DNA of 64,000 nucleotides from Pontibacter aquaedesilientis (lineage in GTDB: Bacteria; Bacteroidota; Bacteroidia; Cytophagales; Hymenobacteraceae), in NCBI RefSeq assembly GCF_014773225.1, contig NZ_JACXAJ010000003.1:1-64000 (forward strand), in the 5' to 3' direction. Both the position numbers and the translations under genes were made by a program. Below, one piece after another: positions 8,708-18,726 of the stretch. The notes beneath the pieces are model-generated. The model had not been told where the DNA came from. It did not search any database and saw nothing but the letters and a program-made list of their open reading frames with translations. The number at the start of each line of letters is the position of its first letter. Within the stretch, counting starts at the first letter, position 1.

Positions 8708-10690
8708 TTATTTGATCCGGAATTCGGTTCTTCTGTTTTGCTGATGCATTTCTTCTGGGCACTGCACGCCATCAGTACACTTATTTACCAGCCTTGTCTT
8801 GCCATATCCTTTTGCTGTCAGCCTGTCTTTCGCTATACCTTTTTCGATGAGGTAATCCACGGCGGCCTGTGCTCTGCGCTCTGAAAGCAATTGATTGTAT
8901 TTGAGGCTTTCACGACTATCCGTATGAGAGCCAAGCTCAATCTTTATGGTTGGGTTCGACACCAACACTTCTGCTAATTTATCCAGCTCTTTGGCAGCGT
9001 CCGAACGAATTTCCCACTTATCCAGGTCGTAATAAATGTTCTCTAGCACAATGGCCACGTTCTTTTCATCACGGTCAAACACCAATGCTACCTGCACCGT
9101 ATCTGCAGCCGTCTTTGGTATTTCAACTGTCGTTTTCTGGTTGAGGTAACCCTGCTTGGTACCCTGCAGGGCGTAGGTGTTGCCTTTGCGGCCATCCATA
9201 AAGTATTGCCCCCTTGTATTGGTGGTCACTGTGCTGGTGTCGTTCAGATTCTTCTGAGAGATCGCTAACTGCACCTGTGGCAGGGCCACCTGTATGGTAC
9301 GCTTCTGTTCGTTCTGTTTACGCGCGAGCGTGGTCACGGCCAGCACAACAGGCTTCTGCAGTATCTTAAAGCTATAGAGGTCGTCGGTTCCGTCCTGCCC
9401 TTCTCGGTTAGAAGACAGTAGGCCCGTCTCACCATCCTCGTTGAACATGATACCGTAGTCATTCTTAGGCGAGTTCACCGGGTAGCCCATGTTATTAACA
9501 GCGGTCCAGGCAGCATGCTTGCCTTCGGCTGCAAAAATATCGAGACCGCCCATGCCCATGTGCCCGTCAGAGGAAAAATAGAGCTTACCGTTATTGTCCA
9601 CGTAAGGGAAACTCTCACGGCTCGGCGTATTAATCAGGATGCCCGCATTCACAGGTTCTCCCCAGCTTCCATCAGCCTGACGCAAGGTATAGTAGATGTC
9701 CGTTTCACCAATACCCCCTGGCATGTCCGACACAAAATACATGATCTTGCCATCCGGCGACAGGGCAGGGTGCCCTACTGAATACTCTTCCACATTATTA
9801 AAGGCAAATGGCGTGATGTCTGACCAGGTAGTGCCGCGTCTTTGTGATGAGAAAATCTCCAGTCGGTTTATGTACTCCTGTGCCTGTGCCGCCTTGTCTA
9901 CCCAAGAGGTAGGGTCGGCATTGCCGGGCTTGCGCTTCTGCACCAGGTGGGTGCGGGTGAAATAAAGCGTCTGCCCATCTTCCGAAGCCGAGGCCGTGGC
10001 ATTGTGGTACTGGTCGTTGATCATTTCGTGCAGCGCCGTGGGCTTACCCCAGTTGCCGTTGCCATCGCGACTTGCCATAAACAGCTGCAGGTATGGACGG
10101 CCGGTCCAGCCATAAGTGCCGGTTGCTTTGCCATTTATTTCAGTACCACGGTCTGAAGTGAAGATCAGGCCGTCCTTCCCATAGTTCATCGGGCTGAAAT
10201 CGGAGTAACCCTTGGCATTTAGTCCATTCAAACGCTGCACTTCGGCTAGCGGCAGGCGCGTCATCCAACTCTTGGCTTTGTCGCAGGCCTCCATTAGTGC
10301 TTGCGCACGCTCTTCTACTTCTGGTACTTCTTCGGCCCACTGCATGTACTGCTGCTTGGCTTCCTCGTACTTGCCGTTGCTGCGAAGAGCCTCTGCATAG
10401 TGGTAGATATTCTGCGGGTCACGGCCTGGCATGGCCACTACCTGTGCATACCATTTTTCAGCTTCTTGTGAGCGGCGGGTCAGGCGATAAGAGTCGGCTA
10501 TGCGCTCGGCCGTCTTCACATCGGGCTTGCGTTTTTCAACTGCTTTTGTGTACTGCTCCAAAGCCAGCGCAAACTCGAATTTTTCGTAGTGCTTGTTTGC
10601 CTTGCGGAGTTCCTGCTGCGCCTGAGCGGCAGGGGTTATGCCAAGCATGACAGCTACAATCAGGTATAAGGGTATATGTTTGAAGTTCAT
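8708..10690 (-). CDS. PorE-like OmpA-family protein with TPR, PD40 propeller and CRD domains
   Basis: The 660-residue protein has a signal peptide cleaved near AQA-Q25. Domain order is TPR-like helices (about 25-160), WD40/PD40 propeller repeats (about 165-440, with FSPMNYGKDGLIFTSDRG and LSPDGKIMYFVSDMPGG), a carboxypeptidase regulatory-like fold (about 470-540), and a C-terminal OmpA peptidoglycan-binding domain (IELGSHTDSRES and NQLLSERRAQAAVDYL). That order is the one described for PorE of the type IX secretion system. It probably anchors an outer-membrane assembly to peptidoglycan. It lies 19 bp after a PorP/SprF gene and a type B secreted adhesin, so it is likely the dedicated partner of that adhesin and not the core PorE. 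Confidence 0.85.
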   Translation of the reverse strand: MNFKHIPLYLIVAVMLGITPAAQAQQELRKANKHYEKFEFALALEQYTKAVEKRKPDVKTAERIADSYRLTRRSQEAEKWYAQVVAMPGRDPQNIYHYAEALRSNGKYEEAKQQYMQWAEEVPEVEERAQALMEACDKAKSWMTRLPLAEVQRLNGLNAKGYSDFSPMNYGKDGLIFTSDRGTEINGKATGTYGWTGRPYLQLFMASRDGNGNWGKPTALHEMINDQYHNATASASEDGQTLYFTRTHLVQKRKPGNADPTSWVDKAAQAQEYINRLEIFSSQRRGTTWSDITPFAFNNVEEYSVGHPALSPDGKIMYFVSDMPGGIGETDIYYTLRQADGSWGEPVNAGILINTPSRESFPYVDNNGKLYFSSDGHMGMGGLDIFAAEGKHAAWTAVNNMGYPVNSPKNDYGIMFNEDGETGLLSSNREGQDGTDDLYSFKILQKPVVLAVTTLARKQNEQKRTIQVALPQVQLAISQKNLNDTSTVTTNTRGQYFMDGRKGNTYALQGTKQGYLNQKTTVEIPKTAADTVQVALVFDRDEKNVAIVLENIYYDLDKWEIRSDAAKELDKLAEVLVSNPTIKIELGSHTDSRESLKYNQLLSERRAQAAVDYLIEKGIAKDRLTAKGYGKTRLVNKCTDGVQCPEEMHQQNRRTEFRIK

Positions 10691-10709
10691 ATGCAGGTTG
10701 AGCTAGAAA

Positions 10710-11669
10710 TTAAAAGTATTGCGGCGTCAGCATTTTGGTATCCTGCTTCTTGAAGAAATAGTAACCTACCGAGATCTCATGTGATTGGAAACCACTCAGG
10801 TCGTTGAGCATTTTATCGTAAGAGTAACCCAAGCGCAGGGCACTGGTTACCTGCAATTCTGCGATCAGGGCCAAGGCGGTACGCTTGTTCACCGGGTCAG
10901 CTTCCGTATTCTTGTTGAACAGGTTCATGCTTGTTCTGTAGGAACTGCCCAACCACAGTTTTTCGCCTAGTAGCACAAAGCCGTTCAGGTCCACGTTGGC
11001 TGGGGCATTGAAGTCTTCTTTGATGAGCACACTTGGCTTTAATTTCACAAAACTGCTTACATCGAATACATAACCTGTCGTGAAATAATAGTGGCGGATC
11101 GGCTCGATCTGGAAAACGTCTTTGTATTGGATAATATCAGAGGCGGAAAGTCCGGCGTAAAAACGCGGCGTATTAAAGTACACGCCCAGTTTTACATCTG
11201 GTCTGTAGAAAACATCCCTCCCTGCGGGGATACTCGGATCGTCCGGCACACCCAGCTCAGTACCGTCCATCACGCTTTGCACAATGCCGGCTGCTATACC
11301 TAAGCTCAGCACACCACGCGCACTCACCGACACTCTGGCAGCGGCATTAGCGTAGGCCGAGGTGGTAGAATAAGCCCCGATCTTGTCGCGGGTAAAGTTC
11401 ATTCCTAAACCCAGGCGTTCGCTACTGGTAATTCCATCCACACTCAGGGCCTGTGTGGTTGGAGCTCCTTCCAAACCCGTCCACTGCGAACGGTGAAAGG
11501 CATTGATGTTGAGCACACCTTTGGTTCCGGTATAGGCCGGGTTGATGGCCATACTGTTGAAGATGTACTGCGAGTACTGTGGGTTTTGCTGGGCACTAGC
11601 CGCAAAAGTGAGCATCAGGGCCAGCAGGGTATAAAATATTCTCATGGTAATAAAGTTTTCAATAGACAT
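10710..11669 (-). CDS. Type IX secretion system membrane protein PorP/SprF family
   Basis: The 319-residue product starts with a signal peptide and then the family hallmark QNPQYSQYIFNSMAINPAYTGTKG. The remainder alternates amphipathic strands, consistent with an outer-membrane barrel. The end (LSGFQSHEISVGYYFFKKQDTKMLTPQYF) is also typical. PorP/SprF proteins pair one-to-one with gliding or type B CTD adhesins and help attach them at the surface. The gene starts 9 bp after the adhesin stop and ends 19 bp before the OmpA-family gene, so co-transcription is nearly certain. Start choice: MRIFYTLL at residue 9 may be the true start, giving a standard leader. Confidence 0.9.
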   Translation of the reverse strand: MSIENFITMRIFYTLLALMLTFAASAQQNPQYSQYIFNSMAINPAYTGTKGVLNINAFHRSQWTGLEGAPTTQALSVDGITSSERLGLGMNFTRDKIGAYSTTSAYANAAARVSVSARGVLSLGIAAGIVQSVMDGTELGVPDDPSIPAGRDVFYRPDVKLGVYFNTPRFYAGLSASDIIQYKDVFQIEPIRHYYFTTGYVFDVSSFVKLKPSVLIKEDFNAPANVDLNGFVLLGEKLWLGSSYRTSMNLFNKNTEADPVNKRTALALIAELQVTSALRLGYSYDKMLNDLSGFQSHEISVGYYFFKKQDTKMLTPQYF

Positions 11670-11678
11670 TGCGGTCGC

Positions 11679-14600
11679 TTATCGGAAGATGGTCACATAG
11701 CCGGTATATTCTTTGTACACGCCATCACACAGTTTTACCCTCACTTTGTAGAAGTAAGTCCCCTGTTCCAGCCCTGTGGCCGTCCAGTCGTTTTTGTAGC
11801 TCTTCTGCTTGTATACCTCAGAGCCCCAGCGGTTAAAGATAACCATCTCGTTGTCCGGGAATTTCTCCAGGTTCTTCACCAGCCAGCTGTCGTTCTTGCC
11901 GTCGCCGTTCGGGCTGAAGGCTTTCGGGAAGTCCAGTTGTCCGTCGGCCACTTTCGCGTCAATGTCCATGCTGAACTCCGCAGAACCAACACAGCCGCCC
12001 GTATGGGTCATCACGCTCACACGGCCAAAAGCATTGGTGCTGTTAGCCTTCACCTTGATGGTAGGAGTCCCCTGCCCTGACTCGATTGTGAAGCCTTCGG
12101 TTACGGTCCAGGTATAGGAAGTGGCGCCCGCCACCGCATCAGCTGTGTAGATCAGGCCCTCGCACACATTGCTGTTGTCGGTGATGCGGGTAACCGGTGC
12201 CGGCGGTGGTGTGATGTTGATAGTAATCGTTGCCGGTGTACTAGATCCTGTACAGTTATCGGCTGTCACACTTACCGTACCGCCCTTCTCGTTTACCGTT
12301 ACAGTGATTTGGTTTGTATTACGGCCACCCGTAATAACCCAACCTTCAGGCAGGTTCCAGGTATAGGAGGTAGCGCCTGGTACTTCGGTTATACTGATGA
12401 CGTTGCCCGCCGAGTTTTGACAAACATTAACATCGTGCGAGATGGTGCCTGGACTGTCAGGTTTAGGCGTAATACCTACGGTCATGCTGTTGCTTGCTTC
12501 ATCGCATCTGTTGCTTGCCGTTACACTGATGTTGCCAGCGCCACTGCCTGCCACTACTGTAATGCTATTGCCTGTTGCAGCGCCTTTCAGTGTCCATCCT
12601 GTCACGTTCCAGGTATAGGTTATTCCGTCTATCGGCTGCTTCACGGTATAGGTTACTTCATCGCCTGCACAGGCAGTAGCGGCACCTTCAATAGCCGGGG
12701 CTGTTGGCAATTTGGTTACCTTTAATTCTAACTGAACCGCAGAAGTACTGCTGCAGCCGTTGTTAGCTGTTACCCGAATCGCTCCATTGTCTGAACCAAC
12801 TTTTACGGTGATGCTCGTTTTAGTTTCTCGAACAACTTGCCAGCCTGCTGTGGTAGGTATAGTCCAGGTATAGCCGGTAGCACCAACCACTTCGTCGATG
12901 CTGAAGGTCACTTCCTCTCCTTCACAGAGATCGGCTTTGCCTTTGATAGCACCAAGTGCAGCCGGGGCAGGAGTCACAAGAATCAGTTTTTCACTGGTAG
13001 TGCTCAGGCCGCAGCTGTTTGTCACAGTCAGGTATACCTTGCCGCCTAACAGGCTTTGGCCTTTTGGCTTCACGGTCACGTTGGTCTTGTTATCTTCCCC
13101 AACAATCTCCAAGTTCACGCTTGCTGTCCACTTATAGGTCAGGCCGTCAACTGCAGGAGCAGTCAAGCGAATGCCTTCTCCATTGAAGCAAACTGTGTTG
13201 TCACCGTTTATGCTCAGCGCAGTTGGGTTGCCTGTTAAGTCTACTGTTACCTCAGCAGTGGCGGAATTCGTTTTACATTGATCTGTTACCGTAACTTTTA
13301 TCTTGTTGGCTCCAGCTGTAGGTCCGGCAATAACCGTTATTTCGTTGCTGCCCTGCCCTGAACCTGCTGCAAATCTCCAGCCTGCCGGCAAATCCCACTT
13401 ATAGGTTCCTCCTATCACATTGGATGTTGCTTTAAAGGTCAGGTTTTCTGTGTTGATACAAACGGCTGTTGGTGCCGTTCCGATGGTAACCTCTACATTA
13501 GGACGGCAGCCTACCGGTACCACAACTTCGTCGTCGTCATTGTCCGGATCCGAGTCCTTATAATCCCCTGGGTCAGTTGGGTCCGTAGGGTTTACTGGAT
13601 CTTTGCCGATAATGGACACGATGTTTCTGATGCTGCCTGATTTAACCACCTGTGCCGTAATTGTCAGGACAGCCGGGGCGTCGATGGCCAGCACCGGGAT
13701 CGTAAACATTCCCGTTGACTGATTGTACTCACCTCTATTAACCTGGTGGCTTACATACAACAAACCCTCGGGCAGTTTCTCTTCAACCTTTACATTGGTT
13801 GCCTGTTCTTTGGCGTAATTAGTTACCACGATCTTATACTGCACCATATCGCCCACGTAGTATTCACCCTGTGTACTTACCAGTTGCTTGGTTACCCCCA
13901 GGTCCGGCAGTACAATCTCTACCTCCTCCTCATTGTTATCCGGGTCTTTGTCGTTGTCGGGCGTACGGTCTTTGATGGTAGCAACGTTCCGTATGTTCCC
14001 TGTGCGTACCAGTTTGGCAAACACCCTGAGTGTGGCTGCTGTTTTACCGGCCAGCGTCGGGATGTTATAGATACCTGTGCTATGGTTGTAAGTACCGACA
14101 GACGCCTCATACCTAATGTATTCCAAGCCTTCGGCGAGCACTTCGGCAACATTTACATTGTTCTGAGCGCCTTTGGCATAGTTGGTTACTTTAATCTCAT
14201 AAACAACCACATCACCCAGTTTATAGCTGTCCTTTTGGTCGACGATCGTCTTGGTCAGCCCCAGGTCCGGTAGCTCGATCTCTACCTCTTGCTCATTGTT
14301 GTCCGGGTCCTTGTCGTTGTCGGGCGTGCGGCCGATGATGGTGGCCACGTTTCGGATGCTGCCCACGGCCACGATCTTGGCGTAGACCACCAGCGTGGCC
14401 GTGGTGTTGCCGGCCAGCGTCGGGATGTTGTAGATGCCCGTCTCTTTGTTGTAGGTGGTGCCGGCAGAGGCCTCGTGGCGCACGTACTCCAGCCCCTCGG
14501 CCAGCTGCTCGCGCACGTTCACGTTCGCCTGGGCGGTCTTGGCGTTGTTGGTCACCTTGATCTCGTAGGCGACCACGTCGCCCAACTTATAGTCGTCTTT

Positions 14601-16412
14601 TCTGTCGACGATCGTCTTGGTCAGCCCCAGGTCCGGTAGCTCGATCTCGACCTCTTGCTCGTTGTTATCCGGGTCCTTGTCGTTGTCGGGCGTGCGGCCG
14701 ATGATGGTGGCCACGTTGCGGATGCTGCCCACGGCCACGATCTTGGCGTAGACCACCAGCGTGGCCGAGGTGTTGCCGGCCAGCGTCGGGATGTTGTAGA
14801 TGCCCGTCTCTTTGTTGTAGGTGGTGCCGGCAGAGGCCTCGTGGCGCACATACTCCAGCCCCTCGGCCAGCTGCTCACGCACGTTTATGTTCGCCTGGGC
14901 GGTCTTGGCGTTGTTGGTCACCTTGATCTCGTAGGCGACCACGTCGCCCAACTTGTAGTCGTCTTTTCTGTCGACGATCGTCTTGGTCAGCCCTAGGTCC
15001 GGCAATTCGATCTCTACCTCTTGCTCGTTGTTATCCGGGTCCTTGTCGTTGTCGGGCGTGCGGCCGATGATGGTGGCCACGTTGCGGATGCTGCCCACGG
15101 CCACGATCTTGGCGTAGACCACCAGCGTGGCCGAGGTGTTGCCGGCCAGCGTCGGGATGTTGTAGATGCCCGTCTCCTTGTTGTAGGTGGTGCCGACAGA
15201 GGCCTCGTGGCGCACGTACTCCAGCCCCTCGGCCAGCTGCTCGCGCACGTTTATGTTCGCCTGCACCGTAGAGGCATTGTTGGCCACTTTGATCTCGTAA
15301 GCGACTACGTCGCCCAGGTTATAGCTATCTTTCGGGTTAAGTATCTTTTTGGTCAACCCCAGGTCAGGCAGAATGATCTCTTCCTCCTTTTCCTCGTCAC
15401 CCGGTTTGGGATCGGGATTATTGCCTATAATAATCACCTCATTCACAATGTTACCTGCACTGATAATCTGAAACACCAGCTTAATAACTTGTTGTTCTCC
15501 AACCTCCATATCTCCAATCACCCATTCATTTGCGGTTTGGTTATATGTGCCTTTTGAGGCAGGTTTAGCCTCAAGAAACTTCAGACCTGATGGAATATGC
15601 TCTTTCACAACTACATTGTGAGCCACTCCAGGACCATTGTTAATAGCCGTTATAGTGTAGGTTACTCGCGAGCCGAGCGAAACATCTTTGTTATCTACCA
15701 CTTTATCGACAACCAAGTCGGCATTTGTAACATTTTCGAGAACAGTTGAATTGGTATCGAAAATTATTTTGCCATCTAATGAGAAAGCACGGCCATATAA
15801 ATTAACCCCTTTGCCAAACCTGACATCCCCTGTTGCGATGACATTGCCATAGAGGGTACTCGGCGTACGGATATCCACGTTGCCATTAACTACCCAATAA
15901 ATATTTTTGGACTCTACCCCTAAACCGGAGAGACTTAGCGAGCCAGGGTTAGCGGTCAGGTTGCCGTCGATTACAAATATGAAAACAGGATTAGAGGCAC
16001 CCTGTCCTACTAGCAGTGAGATATCGTTTATCGTAGCATTGCCATTGATGTGGTAAACACCCGGCAATATTTCGCGGCCATTCCCAAGTTCGTTGTTCAG
16101 GGAGGCGTCAGCGGGCAACATGCGTAGTTCCTGGTATACTCTTCTGATATCGCTCATTGCTTCTGCAGCGAGTTCAGTCCCTTTCTCGATCTTACCTGTC
16201 ACAACCAGGTTATTTTCACCGGTAATCAGTTTACTGGGACTGGTGCCAATGTCACCACGAATCCATGTCTTATCAGGTCCCTCTACAATTATTTCTTTGT
16301 TGGCTAATGCAATAAACCTATTAGCCCTCCCGAGGGATATTTCTGACTGGCCGAAGCTATGGGTGATGCTGGTAGTCAGTAACAGGATGAGAAGCAGTAG
16401 AATTCTACTCAT
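11679..16412 (-). CDS. Giant T9SS type B secreted adhesin: DUF3494 head, DUF11 repeats, PKD-like repeats, CHU_C tail
   Basis: The 1577-residue surface protein has a signal peptide ending near SFG-Q. The N-terminal domain (about 25-235) matches the DUF3494 ice-binding-like family: LGRANRFIALANKEI, RGDIGTSPSKLITG, LPGVYHINGNATI, NPVFIFVIDGNLT, NIYWVVNGNVDI. Six DUF11-type repeats follow (about 235-960), opening with PDLGLTKTIVDRKDDYKLGDVV-like strings. A hinge rich in DPDND leads to about six PKD/Ig-like domains (about 1000-1480). The C-terminus (FSPNGDGKNDSW to GYVTIFR) is the gliding-motility-associated CHU_C / type B sorting signal. It should be exported by T9SS and held at the surface with the two downstream proteins. 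Three central repeats are almost identical in DNA. The role (adhesion, gliding or ice contact) is inferred. Confidence 0.9.
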   Translation of the reverse strand: MSRILLLLILLLTTSITHSFGQSEISLGRANRFIALANKEIIVEGPDKTWIRGDIGTSPSKLITGENNLVVTGKIEKGTELAAEAMSDIRRVYQELRMLPADASLNNELGNGREILPGVYHINGNATINDISLLVGQGASNPVFIFVIDGNLTANPGSLSLSGLGVESKNIYWVVNGNVDIRTPSTLYGNVIATGDVRFGKGVNLYGRAFSLDGKIIFDTNSTVLENVTNADLVVDKVVDNKDVSLGSRVTYTITAINNGPGVAHNVVVKEHIPSGLKFLEAKPASKGTYNQTANEWVIGDMEVGEQQVIKLVFQIISAGNIVNEVIIIGNNPDPKPGDEEKEEEIILPDLGLTKKILNPKDSYNLGDVVAYEIKVANNASTVQANINVREQLAEGLEYVRHEASVGTTYNKETGIYNIPTLAGNTSATLVVYAKIVAVGSIRNVATIIGRTPDNDKDPDNNEQEVEIELPDLGLTKTIVDRKDDYKLGDVVAYEIKVTNNAKTAQANINVREQLAEGLEYVRHEASAGTTYNKETGIYNIPTLAGNTSATLVVYAKIVAVGSIRNVATIIGRTPDNDKDPDNNEQEVEIELPDLGLTKTIVDRKDDYKLGDVVAYEIKVTNNAKTAQANVNVREQLAEGLEYVRHEASAGTTYNKETGIYNIPTLAGNTTATLVVYAKIVAVGSIRNVATIIGRTPDNDKDPDNNEQEVEIELPDLGLTKTIVDQKDSYKLGDVVVYEIKVTNYAKGAQNNVNVAEVLAEGLEYIRYEASVGTYNHSTGIYNIPTLAGKTAATLRVFAKLVRTGNIRNVATIKDRTPDNDKDPDNNEEEVEIVLPDLGVTKQLVSTQGEYYVGDMVQYKIVVTNYAKEQATNVKVEEKLPEGLLYVSHQVNRGEYNQSTGMFTIPVLAIDAPAVLTITAQVVKSGSIRNIVSIIGKDPVNPTDPTDPGDYKDSDPDNDDDEVVVPVGCRPNVEVTIGTAPTAVCINTENLTFKATSNVIGGTYKWDLPAGWRFAAGSGQGSNEITVIAGPTAGANKIKVTVTDQCKTNSATAEVTVDLTGNPTALSINGDNTVCFNGEGIRLTAPAVDGLTYKWTASVNLEIVGEDNKTNVTVKPKGQSLLGGKVYLTVTNSCGLSTTSEKLILVTPAPAALGAIKGKADLCEGEEVTFSIDEVVGATGYTWTIPTTAGWQVVRETKTSITVKVGSDNGAIRVTANNGCSSTSAVQLELKVTKLPTAPAIEGAATACAGDEVTYTVKQPIDGITYTWNVTGWTLKGAATGNSITVVAGSGAGNISVTASNRCDEASNSMTVGITPKPDSPGTISHDVNVCQNSAGNVISITEVPGATSYTWNLPEGWVITGGRNTNQITVTVNEKGGTVSVTADNCTGSSTPATITINITPPPAPVTRITDNSNVCEGLIYTADAVAGATSYTWTVTEGFTIESGQGTPTIKVKANSTNAFGRVSVMTHTGGCVGSAEFSMDIDAKVADGQLDFPKAFSPNGDGKNDSWLVKNLEKFPDNEMVIFNRWGSEVYKQKSYKNDWTATGLEQGTYFYKVRVKLCDGVYKEYTGYVTIFR
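14262..15359 (-). repeat. Three 366-bp nearly identical tandem repeats in the adhesin gene
   Basis: The units 14262-14627, 14628-14993 and 14994-15359 have an exact 366-bp period (122 codons, one DUF11 domain) and differ at only a few positions by eye. The neighbouring units at about 13900-14261 and 15360-15720 encode the same domain but are much more divergent. The repeats are more GC-rich than the rest of the gene. Confidence 0.9.
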
Positions 16413-16424
16413 ATGGGTAAATTA

Positions 16425-16805
16425 AAAGGAATAACATAATTCGCATAAATATAAAAGTATTTTTATTGACTTTTACTATATGCAGATACTCATATATTTT
16501 AAATTAGTTTAATGCAATATAAAAAATGCAATACTTGTTCATCCAGAAACGTGTTGCAACAGCAATAATGTAAGACTATTCCAATAAATGTTTCCTTCTT
16601 AATTTTTTAATCTCTGCAAAAAGTAGTGCAAAATCTTATTTGAGTAGCCCTGGAAAATCTCAAAAGCTACATATCTGAATATACTAATGAACTGTTATTT
16701 TTGTTGTATATTCCATATACATTACAGATTTACACGAAAGGCGCAACAAAGAAAGTGAAAAAATCTCAGGAGAAATAGAGAAATTTAGGGAACGAAACTG
16801 TACAA
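16425..16805. other. AT-rich gene-free upstream region of the adhesin
   Basis: About 380 bp between the adhesin start and the lipA terminator hold no credible gene. The sequence is much more AT-rich than its surroundings. I could not find a TTG-N19-TAnnTTTG promoter reading toward the adhesin, so the promoter may be weak, activator-dependent or of another sigma class. Confidence 0.6.
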
Positions 16806-16846
16806 TAAAAATACTCCCCTGACAAAATGATCATGCCAGGGGAGTA
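16805..16846 (-). terminator. lipA terminator
   Basis: The perfect 10-bp stem TACTCCCCTG (16812-16821) / CAGGGGAGTA (16837-16846) is followed on the minus strand by TTTTTATTGT, 43 bp after the lipA stop. Confidence 0.85.
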
Positions 16847-16888
16847 CATCTTATCGCAAAGCTTCCTTAATAATTTTTATTAAAAAAT

Positions 16889-17800
16889 TTATACATGCAC
16901 ATGACGTTCGGCGTGATATGACGACCGAACCAAAGGACCCGACTCCACATATTTGATTCCGCGCTTCAAACCTTCTTCTCTGTAGTGGTCAAACAAATCT
17001 GGGTGTATGAATTCCGCCACTTCAATGTGCAGTTTGGTTGGCTGTAGATACTGCCCCAGAGTCAGGATATCGCAACCATTGGCCGCCAGGTCGTCCATTG
17101 CCTGGTAAACCTGTTCGCGTGTTTCGCCCAGGCCCAGCATAATGCCGGTCTTGGTACGCTGGCCATATTCTTTGGTACGACGTATCTGCTCGAGGCTACG
17201 CTCATACTTGGCTTGCGGCCGCACACGGCGGTATAACTCTTTCACGGTCTCCATGTTATGAGAAACCACTTCCTGGCCTGCCGAGATCATTGTAATCAGG
17301 GCGTCCCAGTTTGCTTTCACATCAGGTATAAGGGTTTCGATTGTTGTGGTAGGAGAAAGCTGCTTCACCATGGCTACTGTTTCGTGCCAGATGGCGGCGC
17401 CACGGTCCTTCAGCTCATCGCGGTTAACAGAGGTGATCACCGCATGCTTAACGCCCATCAGCTGGATGGCCTCAGCCACACGGCGCGGTTCGTCGGTATC
17501 ATACTCGTTTGGTCGGCCTGTCGCCACGGCGCAAAACGAACAGCTCCGTGTACACACATTGCCCAATATCATGAAAGTAGCCGTACCAGCTCCCCAACAC
17601 TCGCCCATATTCGGGCAGTTTCCACTCTCACAGATCGTATGCAGCTTATACTCGTCTACTATGCTTCTTACCTTCGCATACTCTTTCCCCACCGGCAACT
17701 TTACGCGCAGCCAGTTTGGTTTGCGGGGCTGCCCCAGCGCATTCAGCCCCTCGGGCTTGGCGTTAGGCTGTATTACCGGAAGTGTCAATAGTTCATCCAT
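16889..17800 (-). CDS. lipA: Lipoyl synthase
   Basis: The radical SAM enzyme inserts two sulfurs into octanoyl groups on lipoyl domains. The 303-residue product has both cluster sites: the auxiliary cluster cysteines C57, C62 and C68 ([12 protein letters not shown]) and the radical SAM motif C83xxxC87xxC90 (CTRSCSFC). Length is normal for the family. Its product is needed by the glycine cleavage system (gcvP here) and by 2-oxoacid dehydrogenases such as the E1 encoded at 20.2 kb. It is monocistronic with its own terminator; a -7-like TATCTTTG lies at 17805-17812 just upstream. Confidence 0.95.
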   Translation of the reverse strand: MDELLTLPVIQPNAKPEGLNALGQPRKPNWLRVKLPVGKEYAKVRSIVDEYKLHTICESGNCPNMGECWGAGTATFMILGNVCTRSCSFCAVATGRPNEYDTDEPRRVAEAIQLMGVKHAVITSVNRDELKDRGAAIWHETVAMVKQLSPTTTIETLIPDVKANWDALITMISAGQEVVSHNMETVKELYRRVRPQAKYERSLEQIRRTKEYGQRTKTGIMLGLGETREQVYQAMDDLAANGCDILTLGQYLQPTKLHIEVAEFIHPDLFDHYREEGLKRGIKYVESGPLVRSSYHAERHVHV

Positions 17801-17925
17801 GCTGCAAAGATAGGGGTTTATGCGTTAAGACTTTCGCTATAACTATAAGAAATGTACCGCTTCACCAACCCGGCTTGCGGCACTGCCCTCTAAACAAACA
17901 GTTCGGGAAAAATGTTCGGCAGCCT

Positions 17926-18726
17926 CTATTTCCGGCGACCGTAGTAGATGTTCAGGTATACGGAGGTAAAGGTGCTGTAATTTTTGGTTTGTGGGATCAT
18001 CACCATCTCTTTGAAGTACTGCTCAAACGTGAACCCGACTTCCAGGCCTGTGATGCTTTCTTTGTAACGGCCGTATTCAAAGCTGAGGCCGGCTTTGGCA
18101 TGGAAACCCAGATTCATGCTCGTTTCTCCTATACCTGTAAACACATTGGCATTGCCTAGCGTGTTTTCGAAACTCAGGTGCTTTGCGGGATCATAAGCCT
18201 CTGTGCGCACATCGCCCTGAAAGCCACCGCCATAGTCATACCGGATGTAATAGGGCACCAGCAAACCCAGCGAAGGCCCCGCGGCGCCCACGGCATTCAC
18301 CTGCACACCGCTTTCAGTCGCTTTGCGAAACAGCACATATTCCGCCCCGTACTGCGGGCGCACCGCAAAGAAATGGTTTTGTTTTCCGGCAATGAAATGA
18401 TCGCCCGAACCCGGATTGTAGAGCCGGTTCTCCTTCGGATGCTTCACTTCGACCACCTCCAGGCCTCCAAACTGATAGAGCCGCTCTTTTACGAAGTATG
18501 AGCTGCGAACGAATACGCCCCCCAGCAAACCCCCATTGGAGTTCAGGTTAATGCCGTAACTCAACTCATTGTTGAAATCATCGTCGGACTGTGCGGCTGC
18601 CGGTAGCACTACCAACAGGGCGAAAGCAATTGTGAGTACCAGGTTTCTTACCACCTTCAATACGGTTAAGGTTTGATTAAATCTGCTTAAATTTACGCGC
18701 AAAACAAAATTACAGCTATATGGCAA
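17926..18726 (-). CDS. Putative outer-membrane beta-barrel protein of unknown function
   Basis: The 266-residue frame carries a signal peptide (NLVLTIAFALLVVLPAAAQ) and then alternating aromatic/polar strands rich in Gly and Tyr (YGINLNSNGGLLGGVFVRSSYF, YFKEMVMIP, FTSVYLNIYYGRRK), as in outer-membrane barrel proteins. I do not recognise a named family. The frame's first ATG (18726) overlaps the divergent OsmC gene by 7 bp and lies upstream of a TAATTTTG -7-like element at 18705-18712, so the true start is probably internal, for example TTG at 18660, directly ahead of the signal peptide. Confidence 0.65.
   Translation of the reverse strand: MPYSCNFVLRVNLSRFNQTLTVLKVVRNLVLTIAFALLVVLPAAAQSDDDFNNELSYGINLNSNGGLLGGVFVRSSYFVKERLYQFGGLEVVEVKHPKENRLYNPGSGDHFIAGKQNHFFAVRPQYGAEYVLFRKATESGVQVNAVGAAGPSLGLLVPYYIRYDYGGGFQGDVRTEAYDPAKHLSFENTLGNANVFTGIGETSMNLGFHAKAGLSFEYGRYKESITGLEVGFTFEQYFKEMVMIPQTKNYSTFTSVYLNIYYGRRK

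Noticed and set aside
14289-15557. Open frames on the plus strand starting MLVVIRVLVVVGRAADDGG, three times
   Set aside because: They are antisense to the GC-rich DUF11 repeats of the adhesin and repeat with the same 366-bp period; no protein family is visible.
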